Origin: Lysobacteraceae bacterium
GTDB lineage: Bacteria > Pseudomonadota > Gammaproteobacteria > Xanthomonadales > Xanthomonadaceae
DNA: 20,911 nt
Assembly (NCBI GenBank): GCA_003449515.1
Contig: DMHI01000115.1
Coordinates: forward strand, 1-20,911
Reading direction: 5' to 3'
Position numbers and translations under genes: made by a program. Every line of letters starts with the position of its first letter. The first letter of the stretch is position 1. A model generated the notes under the pieces. That model was given only the letters and a program-made list of their open reading frames with translations, had not been told where the DNA came from and did no database searches. This document shows positions 14,053 through 20,911 of the stretch, one piece after another.

Positions 14053-15246
14053 ATGGACCCCATCGCCAACCCCTACGCGCCGGGCGCCGGCGCCCCGCCG
14101 CCCGAGCTTGCCGGCCGCGACGCCCTGATCGAGCAGGTGCGCATCGCCACCGAGCGCGTGCGCATCGGCCGGCAGGCCAAGAGCGTGCTGATGATCGGCC
14201 TAAGAGGCGTCGGCAAGACCGTGCTGCTCGACCGCATGCGGCAGGACGCCGAGGCCGCGGGCATGGAGACCATCCGCATCGAAGCGCCGGAAGGCCGCTC
14301 GCTGCCGGCCATGCTGGCGCCGCAGCTGCGATTGGCCCTGCTGCGCCTCTCACGGCGCGAGCAGGCCAAGGACCTCGCCAGCCGCGGCCTGCGCGCGCTG
14401 GCCGGTTTTGCGAAATCGCTGAAGCTGAAGTACGCCGACCTCGAAGTGGGCATCGACCTCGACCCCGAGCCCGGCCTCGCCGACAACGGCGACCTCGAGC
14501 ACGACCTGCAGGCCCTGCTCGAAGCCGCCGGCCGCGCCGCGCAGGCCGACGGCACGGCGCTGCTGCTCTTCATTGACGAGCTGCAGTACGTGCCCGAGGA
14601 GCAGCTCGCCTCGCTCGTCACGGCACTCCACCGCTGCGCGCAGCAGCAGGTGCCGGTGATGCTGGTCGGCGCCGGCCTGCCGCAGCTTCCGGGACAGATG
14701 GGCCGTGCGAAGTCGTACGCCGAGCGATTGTTCGCGTTTCCCTTCATCGGCCCGCTCGACGCCACGGCCGCGCGCGATGCGCTGGAAGTGCCGGCGGCTG
14801 CGCTTGACGTGCGCTTCGAGCCGCAAGCGACCGAACAGATCATCGCCGCCACCGAGGGCTACCCGTACTTCCTGCAGGAGTGGGGCAAGCACGCGTGGGA
14901 CGTCGCGAAGGCCTCGCCGATCACCGCCGCCGACGTCGACGCCGCGGCGCAAGTCGCGGTCGCCGCGCTCGACGAAAGCTTCTTCCGCGTGCGCTTCGAT
15001 CGCCTGACGCTCGCCGAGAAGCGCTACCTGCGCGCGATGGCCGAGCTCGGCCCCGGCCCGCACCGCTCCGGCGACGTGGCCGAGGCGCTGGGCCGCAAGG
15101 TCACCGCGATGGCGCCGATCCGCGCGCAGCTGATCGACAAGGGCATGGTGTGGAGCCCGAACCACGGCGATACCGCGTTCACCGTGCCGATGTTCGATGC
15201 GTACCTGCGGCGGATCATGCCGGGCGAGGATTGGCGGGAGAGCTGA
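14053..15246 (+). CDS. AAA ATPase, ORC1/Cdc6-like (AAA_16 type), stand-alone
   Basis: This 397-residue protein starts with the conserved NPYAPGAG-x-PP-ELAGRD segment typical of this group of bacterial ATPases. Walker A is GLRGVGKT (49-56) and Walker B is LLFIDELQ (171-178), with Asp175 and Glu176. A lid region containing TEGYPYFLQEWGKHAWD (about 275-291) resembles Orc/STAND-type ATPases. The C-terminal 90 residues (LTLAEKRYLRAMAELG, then a helix-turn-helix-like GDVAEALGRKVTAMAPIRAQLIDKGMV) look like a winged-helix domain. The cellular role of this family is not established, though members are often annotated only as ATP-binding protein. It has its own AT-rich upstream region and is followed 35 bp later by the convergent yadH, so it looks monocistronic. 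Confidence 0.9.
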   Translation: MDPIANPYAPGAGAPPPELAGRDALIEQVRIATERVRIGRQAKSVLMIGLRGVGKTVLLDRMRQDAEAAGMETIRIEAPEGRSLPAMLAPQLRLALLRLSRREQAKDLASRGLRALAGFAKSLKLKYADLEVGIDLDPEPGLADNGDLEHDLQALLEAAGRAAQADGTALLLFIDELQYVPEEQLASLVTALHRCAQQQVPVMLVGAGLPQLPGQMGRAKSYAERLFAFPFIGPLDATAARDALEVPAAALDVRFEPQATEQIIAATEGYPYFLQEWGKHAWDVAKASPITAADVDAAAQVAVAALDESFFRVRFDRLTLAEKRYLRAMAELGPGPHRSGDVAEALGRKVTAMAPIRAQLIDKGMVWSPNHGDTAFTVPMFDAYLRRIMPGEDWRES

Positions 15247-15249
15247 GCA

Positions 15250-15267
15250 GGGCGGCGCGACGCGCCC
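15250..15267. terminator. Weak inverted repeat between convergent genes
   Basis: GGGCG (15250-15254) and CGCCC (15263-15267) can pair around an 8-base loop in the 35-bp gap between the convergent AAA ATPase and yadH genes. The position suits a shared terminator. There is no T-tract and the DNA is GC-rich, so chance is likely. Confidence 0.2.
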
Positions 15268-15281
15268 GCGTTCGCGACAGC

Positions 15282-16088
15282 TCAGCTCCGCAATCCCACC
15301 CCCCGCTGCAGCAGCCACAGCCCCAGCCACGTCAGCGCGACGACGAAGCCGATCATCACCGCATAGGCCGTCCACAGCGGCACGTCGCTGACGCCGAGCA
15401 GCCCGTAGCGGAAGCCGTTGACCATGTAGAAGATCGGGTTGGCGTGCGTGGCGGCGTGCGCCCACGGCGGCAACAGCGAGACCGAATAGAACACGCCGCC
15501 GAGGTAGGTGAGCGGTGTGAGGATGAAGGTCGGGATGATCGCGATGTCGTCGAACTTTTTCGCGTACACCGCATTGACGAAGCCCGCCAGCGAGAAGATC
15601 ACCGCACCCAGCAGCACGGTGCTGAGGGTGGCGACCCAGTCGTGCACGCGCACGTCGGTGAACAGCATGGCCACGCCCAGCACGATCGCGCCGACCATGA
15701 AGCCTCTGAGCACCGCGCCAGCCACGTAGCCGCCCAAGATCACCCGGTTCGGCAGCGGCGCCACCAGCAATTCCTCGATGTGGCGGCCGAACTTGGCGCC
15801 GAAGAAGCTCGAGCTGATGTTGCCGTAGGCGTTCTGGATCACTGCCATCATCACCAGCCCCGGCACGATGAAGTCGAGGTAGGTGAAGCCGCCCATGTCG
15901 CCGATCTTGCTGCCGATCAGCTTGCCGAAGATCAGGAAGTACAGCGTCATGGTGATCGCCGGCGGCACCAGCGTCTGGCCCCAGATGCGGACGATGCGCG
16001 CGACTTCGCGGCGCACGATGGTGCGCAGCGCGATCCAGTCCGGGTTGCCGGCGTTCGTGGTCATCGCGGTGGTGTCCGGCGTTTTCAT
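15282..16088 (-). CDS. yadH: ABC-2 type exporter permease YadH
   Basis: This 268-residue inner-membrane permease has about six hydrophobic segments. It matches E. coli YadH closely by memory of motifs: RIWGQTLVPPAITMTLYFLIFGKLIGSKIGDM, SSSFFGAKFGRHIEELLVAPLP, KKFDDIAIIPTFILTPLTYLGGVFYSVSLLPP, FRYGLLG-x-SDVPL and the C-terminal LLQRGVGLRS. It pairs with the ATPase encoded immediately upstream, whose stop overlaps this start in an ATGA (16085-16088). The transported substrate of YadGH is not established. An internal Met9 is an alternative start; I kept the first because of the coupling overlap. Confidence 0.96.
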   Translation of the reverse strand: MKTPDTTAMTTNAGNPDWIALRTIVRREVARIVRIWGQTLVPPAITMTLYFLIFGKLIGSKIGDMGGFTYLDFIVPGLVMMAVIQNAYGNISSSFFGAKFGRHIEELLVAPLPNRVILGGYVAGAVLRGFMVGAIVLGVAMLFTDVRVHDWVATLSTVLLGAVIFSLAGFVNAVYAKKFDDIAIIPTFILTPLTYLGGVFYSVSLLPPWAHAATHANPIFYMVNGFRYGLLGVSDVPLWTAYAVMIGFVVALTWLGLWLLQRGVGLRS

Positions 16089-17023
16089 GCGGCGTCCCTG
16101 GTGGTCAGGCGCACGAACAGCTCTTCGAGTCGGTTCGTCTGATTGCGCATCGAGCGCACGGTGATGCCGGCCTGCTGGAACGCCGCGAACACGCGGTTCA
16201 AATCCATCCCGCGCGGCATCTCGACGAGCAGCGTGTGGTCGTTCTCGGCCTGCAGTCGCACGCCTTCGACGCCCGGCAGGTTGTGCGGCAGCATGCCTTC
16301 GATGTCGAACACGAAGCCCTCGACATCGAGCTTGGCCAGCAGCGCGCGCATCGGGCCCTGTTCGACGATGCGGCCCTTGTCGATGATGGCGAGGTTGCGG
16401 CAGAGGCTCTCGGCTTCCTCGAGGTAGTGCGTGGTGAGGATGATCGTGGTGCCCTGCGCGTTGATCTCGCGCAGCAGCTTCCACATGCCGCGGCGGATCT
16501 CGATGTCGACGCCCGCAGTGGGCTCGTCGAGGATCAGCAGCTTCGGCGTCGTCATCATCGCCCGGGCGATCATCAGCCGGCGCTTCATGCCGCCCGAGAG
16601 CGTGCGGCTCATCACCTGCGCCTTCTCCCAGAGCTGCGCCACTTTCAGCTGCTGCTCGGCGCGATGCTCGGCCTCCGCACGCGGCACGCCGTAGAAGCCG
16701 GCGTAGTTGACGAGGATGTCGAACGGCGTCTCGAACATGTTGAAGTTGACCTCCTGCGGCACCAGCCCGAGCAGGCGCATCGCCTCCTCGCGCCGGGCGA
16801 AGCGGTCGACACCGAAGATCGACACCGCGCCCGACGTGGCGTTCACCAGCGAACAGACGATGCCGATCAGCGTGCTCTTGCCCGCGCCGTTCGGGCCGAG
16901 CAGGGCGAAGAAATCGCCGGGCTGCACGGCCAGCGAGACGCCCTTCAGCGCTTCGGTCTTGTTGCCGTAGGTCTTGCGGAGGTCGGTGACACAGAGCGCG
17001 GGAGCGGCGGTGGGAGCGGCCAT
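16085..17023 (-). CDS. yadG: ABC exporter ATP-binding protein YadG
   Basis: This 312-residue ATPase is the partner of YadH. Walker A is GPNGAGKS (43-50), the Q-loop is in GLVPQEVNFN (86-95), and the signature is LSGGMKRR (142-149). Walker B is LLILDEP (162-168), followed by TAGVDIEIRR, and the switch histidine is His199 in TTHYLEEAESLCRN. The C-terminal extension to RNQTNRLEELFVRL is typical of the YadG group. The start is the ATG at 17023, chosen because family similarity begins within ten residues of it. The frame is open upstream, but that part is antisense to nothing recognisable and reads as non-coding. A minus-strand TATACT (17061-17066) is a possible -10. Confidence 0.95.
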   Translation of the reverse strand: MAAPTAAPALCVTDLRKTYGNKTEALKGVSLAVQPGDFFALLGPNGAGKSTLIGIVCSLVNATSGAVSIFGVDRFARREEAMRLLGLVPQEVNFNMFETPFDILVNYAGFYGVPRAEAEHRAEQQLKVAQLWEKAQVMSRTLSGGMKRRLMIARAMMTTPKLLILDEPTAGVDIEIRRGMWKLLREINAQGTTIILTTHYLEEAESLCRNLAIIDKGRIVEQGPMRALLAKLDVEGFVFDIEGMLPHNLPGVEGVRLQAENDHTLLVEMPRGMDLNRVFAAFQQAGITVRSMRNQTNRLEELFVRLTTRDAA

Positions 17024-17060
17024 GAGCCTGGGCGGCGGCGGGCGGGAGTGCAGGCGGGCC

Positions 17061-17066
17061 AGTATA
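17061..17066 (-). promoter_or_regulatory. Possible -10 box of yadGH
   Basis: The minus strand reads TATACT (five of six) about 38 nt before the yadG ATG, in the 131-bp gap that follows the Ada-like gene. No good -35 is seen. The rest of this gap is GC-rich, and I see no other structure in it. Confidence 0.35.
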
Positions 17067-17154
17067 GGTCGCGGCGTCGGCGGGCCTCGGACACCTCGGG
17101 CCACGCCTGCCGGAATGCTGCGTTCAGCGTCGCGGAACGCCGCGGTGGCGCGGC

Positions 17155-18048
17155 TCACCGGTGTGTCGTCGCCTCCGCCGCCAGCAGCGCGCGCTTGCGC
17201 TCCAGCCCCCAGCGGTAGCCGCCCAAGGCGCCATCGCCGCGCAGCACGCGATGGCAGGGCACCAACACGGCGACGCGATTCGCAGCACAGGCCGTGCCCA
17301 CGGCGCGCGTGGCCTTTGGCGCTTCGATGCCGGCGGCGACGTCGGCATACGAGCGCGTCTCGCCGAGCGGAATGCCTTGCAGGAAGCGCCACACCCGCAT
17401 CTGGAAGGCGGTGCCGCGCAGGTCGAGCGGCAGCTCGGGTGCGGGGCCTGAGCGCGCCAGATGGGCGTCGAGTGCGTTCATCCAGGCATCGAGCCGGGCG
17501 TCCGGCGGGCCACGGGCGTCGTCGTCGGTGGCGGTCGTTGGCGGGCCGGAGGCCCGCGCGGTACTCGCCAGCAGCACCGCCCTCGGAAACTCGCGCGCCA
17601 GTCCGGCCTGCAGCGCATCGGTGTCATCGCCGAACTGCGCGAAGCACACGCCGCGTCCGGTGGCGGCCATCGCCAGCCAGCCGAGCCGTGTCTTCCGCAC
17701 GGCCCAGTGGATGGCCTCACCGGGCGCGCCGTCGCGATACGCGGTGGGCGTCATGCCGAGGTCGCGCTGCGCTTCGCCGTACACGCGGCTGGGCGAGCCG
17801 AAGCCGGCCTCGAGGATGGCGTCGGTGACGCGCGAGCCGGCTTTCAGCGCGGCCTTCAGCCGGCCGAGGCGCGCGGCGTCCTGCAGGGCCTTCGGCGAGA
17901 GCCCGATGAGCGCGGCGAAGCGGCGCTGGAACGCCGACGGCGAGAGCCCGAAGCCGGCCGCCAGATCGGCCAGCGGCCAGGGCTGATCGGCGCGGGCGAT
18001 GATGGCGCGGGCCAAGGTGATCAGGGCGTGGTCGGTGGGCGTCGTCAT
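17155..18048 (-). CDS. AraC-type regulator fused to O6-alkylguanine-DNA methyltransferase (Ada-like, lacks N-terminal domain)
   Basis: This is a 297-residue fusion. Residues about 6-105 form an AraC helix-turn-helix pair (LADLAAGFGLSPSAFQRRFAALIGLSPK and ILEAGFGSPSRVYGEAQRDLGMTPTAYR). Residues about 113-295 are the suicide methyltransferase: FQMRVWRFLQGIPLGETRSYADVA, RAVGTACAANRVAVLVPCHRVLRGDGALGGYRWG, with acceptor Cys265 in PCHR. This is the Ada middle and C-terminal layout, but the N-terminal zinc domain that takes methyl from phosphotriesters (E. coli Cys38) is absent. The upstream in-frame sequence does not resemble it. A Pro/Thr/Asp-rich linker insertion occurs around 163-187. It should repair O6-methylguanine; whether it still regulates transcription is uncertain. 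It is divergent from fpr. Confidence 0.93.
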   Translation of the reverse strand: MTTPTDHALITLARAIIARADQPWPLADLAAGFGLSPSAFQRRFAALIGLSPKALQDAARLGRLKAALKAGSRVTDAILEAGFGSPSRVYGEAQRDLGMTPTAYRDGAPGEAIHWAVRKTRLGWLAMAATGRGVCFAQFGDDTDALQAGLAREFPRAVLLASTARASGPPTTATDDDARGPPDARLDAWMNALDAHLARSGPAPELPLDLRGTAFQMRVWRFLQGIPLGETRSYADVAAGIEAPKATRAVGTACAANRVAVLVPCHRVLRGDGALGGYRWGLERKRALLAAEATTHR

Positions 18049-18110
18049 GCGCTCGCAGTCTGCACAGCCGCGATCCGGGCCGCACTCCGCTTCTTGCGAC
18101 CCGCGATGCC

Positions 18111-18150
18111 GCCGGCGTCGGCCCGCGCCGGCCCGCGCTGGCCCGCGCCG
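18111..18150 (+). repeat. 10-bp tandem repeat in the ada-like/fpr divergent region
   Basis: The units are GCCGGCGTCG (degenerate), GCCCGCGCCG, GCCCGCGCTG and GCCCGCGCCG. The core CCGCGCCG equals that of the array at 13061-13120. The repeat abuts the fpr -10 box and occupies the place where a -35 would lie. Confidence 0.7.
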
Positions 18151-18153
18151 GGC

Positions 18154-18176
18154 CATAATCCGCGCCTTCAACGGAG
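18154..18176 (+). promoter_or_regulatory. fpr -10 box and ribosome binding site
   Basis: CATAAT (18154-18159; five of six of TATAAT) is followed by GGAG (18173-18176). GGAG lies 7 nt before a TTG at 18184, which supports TTG as the fpr start. A transcript starting near 18166 would have a leader of under 20 nt. No -35 match is present 17 bp upstream; the decamer repeat lies there. Confidence 0.55.
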
Positions 18177-18183
18177 TCCGGCC

Positions 18184-18957
18184 TTGATCCCCCAATTCCC
18201 GATGCGGCTGGTCGCCAAGCGCATGCTGGCCCCGGCGGTCGTCCACCTGAGCTTCCAGCGCGCTGACGGCCAGGCGCTGGACTACATCCCCGGCCAGTTC
18301 ATCCAGATCCACCTGACCGGCCGCGACGGCCAGCCCACCAAGCGCAGCTACTCGCTGGCCACCATCCACGACCACGCCATGGGCCCCGGCGAGGCGGTCG
18401 ATATCGCCGCTTCCTACGTGCCCGGCGGCACCGCGACGGCGTTGTTCGAGGGCCTGCAGCCCGGCGACGAAGTCACCGCCAGCGGCCCGTTCGGGCGCTT
18501 CTGCCTGATGCCGGGCGATGCCAACCGCCGCTACCTGCTGCTCGCCACCGGCACCGGCGTCACGCCCTATCGCTCGATGCTGCCGCTGCTGGAGACGGCC
18601 ATCGTCGAGCGCGGCGTCGAGGTGGTGTTGCTGTTTGGCGCGCGCTCGGAAGAGGAACTGATCTACGCCGACGACTTCCGCGCGATGGCGGCACAGCACC
18701 CGGCGCGGTTCCGCTTCGTCCCCTGCTACTCGCGCGTGTTCAACGAGGCCGCCGGCCCCGACGCCCGCCGCGGCCATGTCACCGGGCACCTGGCGGAGTT
18801 CGCCCCGCAGCCCGCCAGCGATATCGCCTACCTGTGCGGCAACCCGAACATGGTCGACGCCGCGTTCGAGGCGCTGAAAGCCGCGGGCCTGCCGATGCCG
18901 GCGATCCGGCGCGAGAAGTACGTAAGCTCGGCGAATCCGAAACGCCAGTCGACGTAG
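18184..18957 (+). CDS. fpr: Ferredoxin/flavodoxin-NADP+ reductase
   Basis: This 257-residue FAD enzyme exchanges electrons between NADPH and ferredoxin or flavodoxin in the cytoplasm. It has the FAD motif RSYS (54-57), the second FAD/phosphate segment ASYVPGGTAT, the NADP motif ATGTGVTPYRSML (121-133), and YLCGNPNMVD (216-225). Its C-terminal REKYVSS tail packs near the flavin in bacterial Fprs. Length matches the family (about 250-260). The start is an unusual TTG at 18184, chosen for its well-placed GGAG; the first ATG (18202) would trim six residues and lacks a ribosome site. Divergent from the Ada-like repair gene; SoxS control seen in enterobacteria cannot be read here. Confidence 0.94.
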   Translation: MIPQFPMRLVAKRMLAPAVVHLSFQRADGQALDYIPGQFIQIHLTGRDGQPTKRSYSLATIHDHAMGPGEAVDIAASYVPGGTATALFEGLQPGDEVTASGPFGRFCLMPGDANRRYLLLATGTGVTPYRSMLPLLETAIVERGVEVVLLFGARSEEELIYADDFRAMAAQHPARFRFVPCYSRVFNEAAGPDARRGHVTGHLAEFAPQPASDIAYLCGNPNMVDAAFEALKAAGLPMPAIRREKYVSSANPKRQST

Positions 18958-18983
18958 TATCGACCGGGGGTGCGTCGCGCAGA

Positions 18984-19076
18984 ATGGCACGACCCCTGCC
19001 GCGGCATCGCACCCGCGTCAGCCTCGCGCGCCTGATTGACGAAGCGATCGAATCCCTGTTCAACGACGCCCACTGA
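18984..19076 (+). CDS. Possible 30-residue small protein upstream of the M50 protease
   Basis: ATG 18984 to TGA 19076 encodes MARPLPRHRTRVSLARLIDEAIESLFNDAH (residues shown in part as a basic N-terminus followed by an amphipathic helix). Its stop is 3 nt before the protease ATG at 19080, which favours coupled translation. Twenty-four of 30 third codon positions are G or C, as in real genes here. There is no strong Shine-Dalgarno. It could be a small protein, a coupling leader, or chance. Confidence 0.4.
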   Translation: MARPLPRHRTRVSLARLIDEAIESLFNDAH

Positions 19077-19079
19077 GCC

Positions 19080-20315
19080 ATGGACGCCCCCGCCGCTGCG
19101 CCCCTTCCTGCCGCCGACCACCGTCCGCACGCCGCGGCCGACCTCCTGCCTCTCCCCGACGCGCCGCCCACGCCCACGCCGCCGTGGCGCATGGTCTTCC
19201 GCTTCCTTGGTGGCGCCGCCATGGGTGCGGCCTTCGTCCTTGTCGGCGTCGAGACGGCCGACGCCCTCGGGATCGACTGGCGCGCGCTGTTCCCGGAGGC
19301 GGCGGGCATCTGGCGATGGGTGATCGGTGCGGCGCTGCTGCTCCTGGCCTTCTGGGTGCAGGTTGTGGTGCACGAAGCCGGCCATGCGCTGGCGGGCGTG
19401 GCCGGCGGCTTGCGCCCACTGGCCTTCGGCGTGGGACCGCTCCGGCTGGAGCGTGGTGGCGACGGTTGGCGCTTCCGCTGGGGCGGCAGTCTCTCGGGCA
19501 TCGGCGGCTTCGCCGCCCTCCTGCCGCCCGCCGATGGATCGCCGTCGCGCGGGGTGCAGGCGGCCTACCTGCTCGGGGGCGTGGCGGCCAACGCACTCCT
19601 GGCCTTCGTGGCCCTGTGGGTGCTGGCGGTGTCGCCCCCCGATGCCCTGCGCGGCCTGCTTGTTGCGCTGGCGGTCACCGGCCTGTTCCTCGCGGTGGTG
19701 AACCTCGTGCCTCTCCGGAGTCACGGATGGCTCAGCGATGGTGCCGGCCTGTGGTCGCTGTGGCGGCAGCCGGGCCTGGCCTTCGCGTCGATCACCCTGC
19801 AGCAGGTGGTGCAGGCGAGCATGGACGGTGTGCGTCCGCGCGACTGGCCGGCGGCGCTGCTGCCGGCGGACGACGCCGCGTTCGACGAGTACGGCGAGCC
19901 GCCGCTCGACACCGCCATCGCGATGATGCGCCTGAGCCGCGCGCTCGACGCGGGCCAGACCGGACAGGCCGAGGCCGCTGCGCGTTACCTCCATGCGGCA
20001 TGGCCCACGGCGTCGCTCGCCGTGCGCCCGGGAATCGCGGGATGCCTCGCCGTGCATTGCCTGCTTGTGCGCAAAGACGCCGTCGCGGTACGCGCTTGGC
20101 GCGAGCGCATGGGCGGTTCCCCGCTCGACGGCAGCTGCCACGAGGCCTGGCTGGACGCCGAACTGGCGCTGGCCGACGGCGACCTTGCCGCGGCCCGGGA
20201 CGGCCACGCGCAAGCCGTTGCCGCCCTGCCCCGGATCCACGATGGCGGCACCCGCATCGCCGTCGCCGAACACCTCGATGACCTCGCCAAGCGTATCGCC
20301 GAGCCGGCGGCCTGA
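19080..20315 (+). CDS. M50-type (site-2 protease family) intramembrane metalloprotease, probable
   Basis: This 411-residue membrane protein has a Pro/Ala-rich N-terminus (1-36) and a first hydrophobic segment at about 43-60. A helix at about 80-97 runs into the zinc motif HEAGH (98-102), with His98, Glu99 and His102. Further helices lie at about 160-184 and 190-210. The third zinc ligand motif of M50 appears as NLVPLRSHGWLSDG (208-221), with Asp220; the N-to-D spacing is 12, as in the variants with an SDG ending rather than the short NLLPxPxLDGG form. The C-terminal 170 residues are soluble, Ala-rich and helical, perhaps TPR-like. The substrate is unknown. No PDZ domain is seen. It follows a 30-codon ORF by 3 nt. 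Confidence 0.82.
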   Translation: MDAPAAAPLPAADHRPHAAADLLPLPDAPPTPTPPWRMVFRFLGGAAMGAAFVLVGVETADALGIDWRALFPEAAGIWRWVIGAALLLLAFWVQVVVHEAGHALAGVAGGLRPLAFGVGPLRLERGGDGWRFRWGGSLSGIGGFAALLPPADGSPSRGVQAAYLLGGVAANALLAFVALWVLAVSPPDALRGLLVALAVTGLFLAVVNLVPLRSHGWLSDGAGLWSLWRQPGLAFASITLQQVVQASMDGVRPRDWPAALLPADDAAFDEYGEPPLDTAIAMMRLSRALDAGQTGQAEAAARYLHAAWPTASLAVRPGIAGCLAVHCLLVRKDAVAVRAWRERMGGSPLDGSCHEAWLDAELALADGDLAAARDGHAQAVAALPRIHDGGTRIAVAEHLDDLAKRIAEPAA

Positions 20316-20358
20316 CCGTGGCCCCCCTCCCGCTCCGCCCCACCCCAGGAGAACCCGC

Positions 20359-20911
20359 GTGATCCGAACCCCCTTGGTCGCCGCCGTGATGCTCGGCCTG
20401 CTGGCGGCCAGCCCTTCCGCCGCCGCGCGCGCGCTCGGCAGTCTGCATTTCCAGCCCTGCACCTTGCCGGCGGCCGGTTCGGCGGCGCCGGTGGAGGCGC
20501 AGTGCACCACCCTCGCCGTCCCTGAGAACCGCGCCGAGCCCGACGGGCGGCAGATCGAACTCGCGATCGCCTGGGTGCCCACCGACGGCGAGGCCGAGCC
20601 CGACCCCGTCTTCATGCTGGCGGGCGGCCCCGGGCAGGGCGCGCGCGCAACGTTTCCGGCGGTCGCGCCGGGCTTCCGCGACGTGATGCGCACGCGCAAC
20701 ATCATCCTCGTCGACCAGCGCGGCACCGGCGATTCGCATCCGCTGGCCTGCCGCGATGCCGAGGGCAACAACGCCTTCGGCGACCCCAGCGACGAGAGCC
20801 CCGAAGGCGCGCGGCGCTTCGCGGAAGCCTGCCTCGCCGCGCTCTCGAAGATCGCCGACGTGCGCCACTACACCACCACCGACGCGGTGGCCGACCTCGA
20901 CGCGGTGCGCC
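20359..20911 (+). CDS. Secreted alpha/beta hydrolase, tripeptidyl/prolyl-aminopeptidase-like, N-terminal part
   Basis: The gene runs off the right edge; 184 residues are visible. The start is GTG 20359, with AGGAGA (20347-20352) 6 nt upstream. A signal peptide (MIRTPLVAAVMLGLLAASPSAAARA) is followed by CTLPVPENR-like sequence (QCTTLAVPENRAEPDG). The oxyanion-hole motif AGGPGQGA and then NIILVDQRGTGDSHPLAC follow, both typical of the alpha/beta hydrolase group containing prolyl iminopeptidase and TAP-type tripeptidyl peptidases. The nucleophile GxSxG lies beyond the window. It probably acts in the periplasm or outside on peptides. The 43-bp gap before it is C-rich, and I see no terminator there. 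Confidence 0.9.
   Translation, partial: MIRTPLVAAVMLGLLAASPSAAARALGSLHFQPCTLPAAGSAAPVEAQCTTLAVPENRAEPDGRQIELAIAWVPTDGEAEPDPVFMLAGGPGQGARATFPAVAPGFRDVMRTRNIILVDQRGTGDSHPLACRDAEGNNAFGDPSDESPEGARRFAEACLAALSKIADVRHYTTTDAVADLDAVR

Overview
The window is about 20.9 kb of dense, very GC-rich bacterial DNA with short gaps and strong G/C preference at third codon positions. The gene set (full-length two-domain QueF, ZapE, TatD, YadGH, a bacterial Fpr, a TonB-dependent receptor and an HAE-type RND pump) points to a Gram-negative gammaproteobacterium. Lysobacterales (Xanthomonadales) is my best guess, but that is inference from codon use and protein style, not a database match. I see no rRNA, tRNA, CRISPR array, insertion sequence or phage gene, and no gap over 300 bases without a gene. 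The largest gaps are 135 bp (18049-18183) and 131 bp (17024-17154).

Layout. Bases 1-2162 (+): 3' end of zapE, queF, and a small lipoprotein of unknown function. Bases 2173-4923 (-): an ArsR-family repressor, a DUF2798 membrane protein and a TonB-dependent receptor, read in that order. Bases 5021-9748 (+): a periplasmic adaptor lipoprotein, an RND permease and an AhpD-like CxxC protein, divergent from the repressor. Bases 9656-10837 (-): a secreted serine hydrolase whose tail overlaps the AhpD-like gene. Bases 10898-15246 (+): an unknown protein, a 40-codon ORF, a YhiN-type flavoprotein, tatD and an AAA ATPase. Bases 15282-18048 (-): the ABC exporter pair yadG-yadH and an AraC-methyltransferase fusion resembling Ada without its N-terminal domain. 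Bases 18184-20911 (+): fpr, a 30-codon ORF, an M50-type membrane protease and the start of a secreted alpha/beta hydrolase.

The most interesting unit is 2173-9748. The ArsR repressor keeps two cysteines exactly 66 residues apart, the spacing of the persulfide sensors BigR and SqrR. The divergent intergenic region holds a perfect 15-bp palindrome and a second related palindrome centred exactly 15 bp away, together covering promoter elements on both strands. The genes under this region encode an RND efflux pump and an AhpD-like disulfide protein on one side, and a DUF2798 protein followed by a TonB receptor on the other. I read this as a candidate thiol/persulfide-responsive envelope efflux system. 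The sensor and operators are visible in the sequence; the signal and pump substrate are inferred.

A second pattern is a pair of 10-bp tandem repeats sharing the core CCGCGCCG, one just after the flavoprotein gene (13061-13120) and one in the divergent region between the Ada-like gene and fpr (18111-18150).
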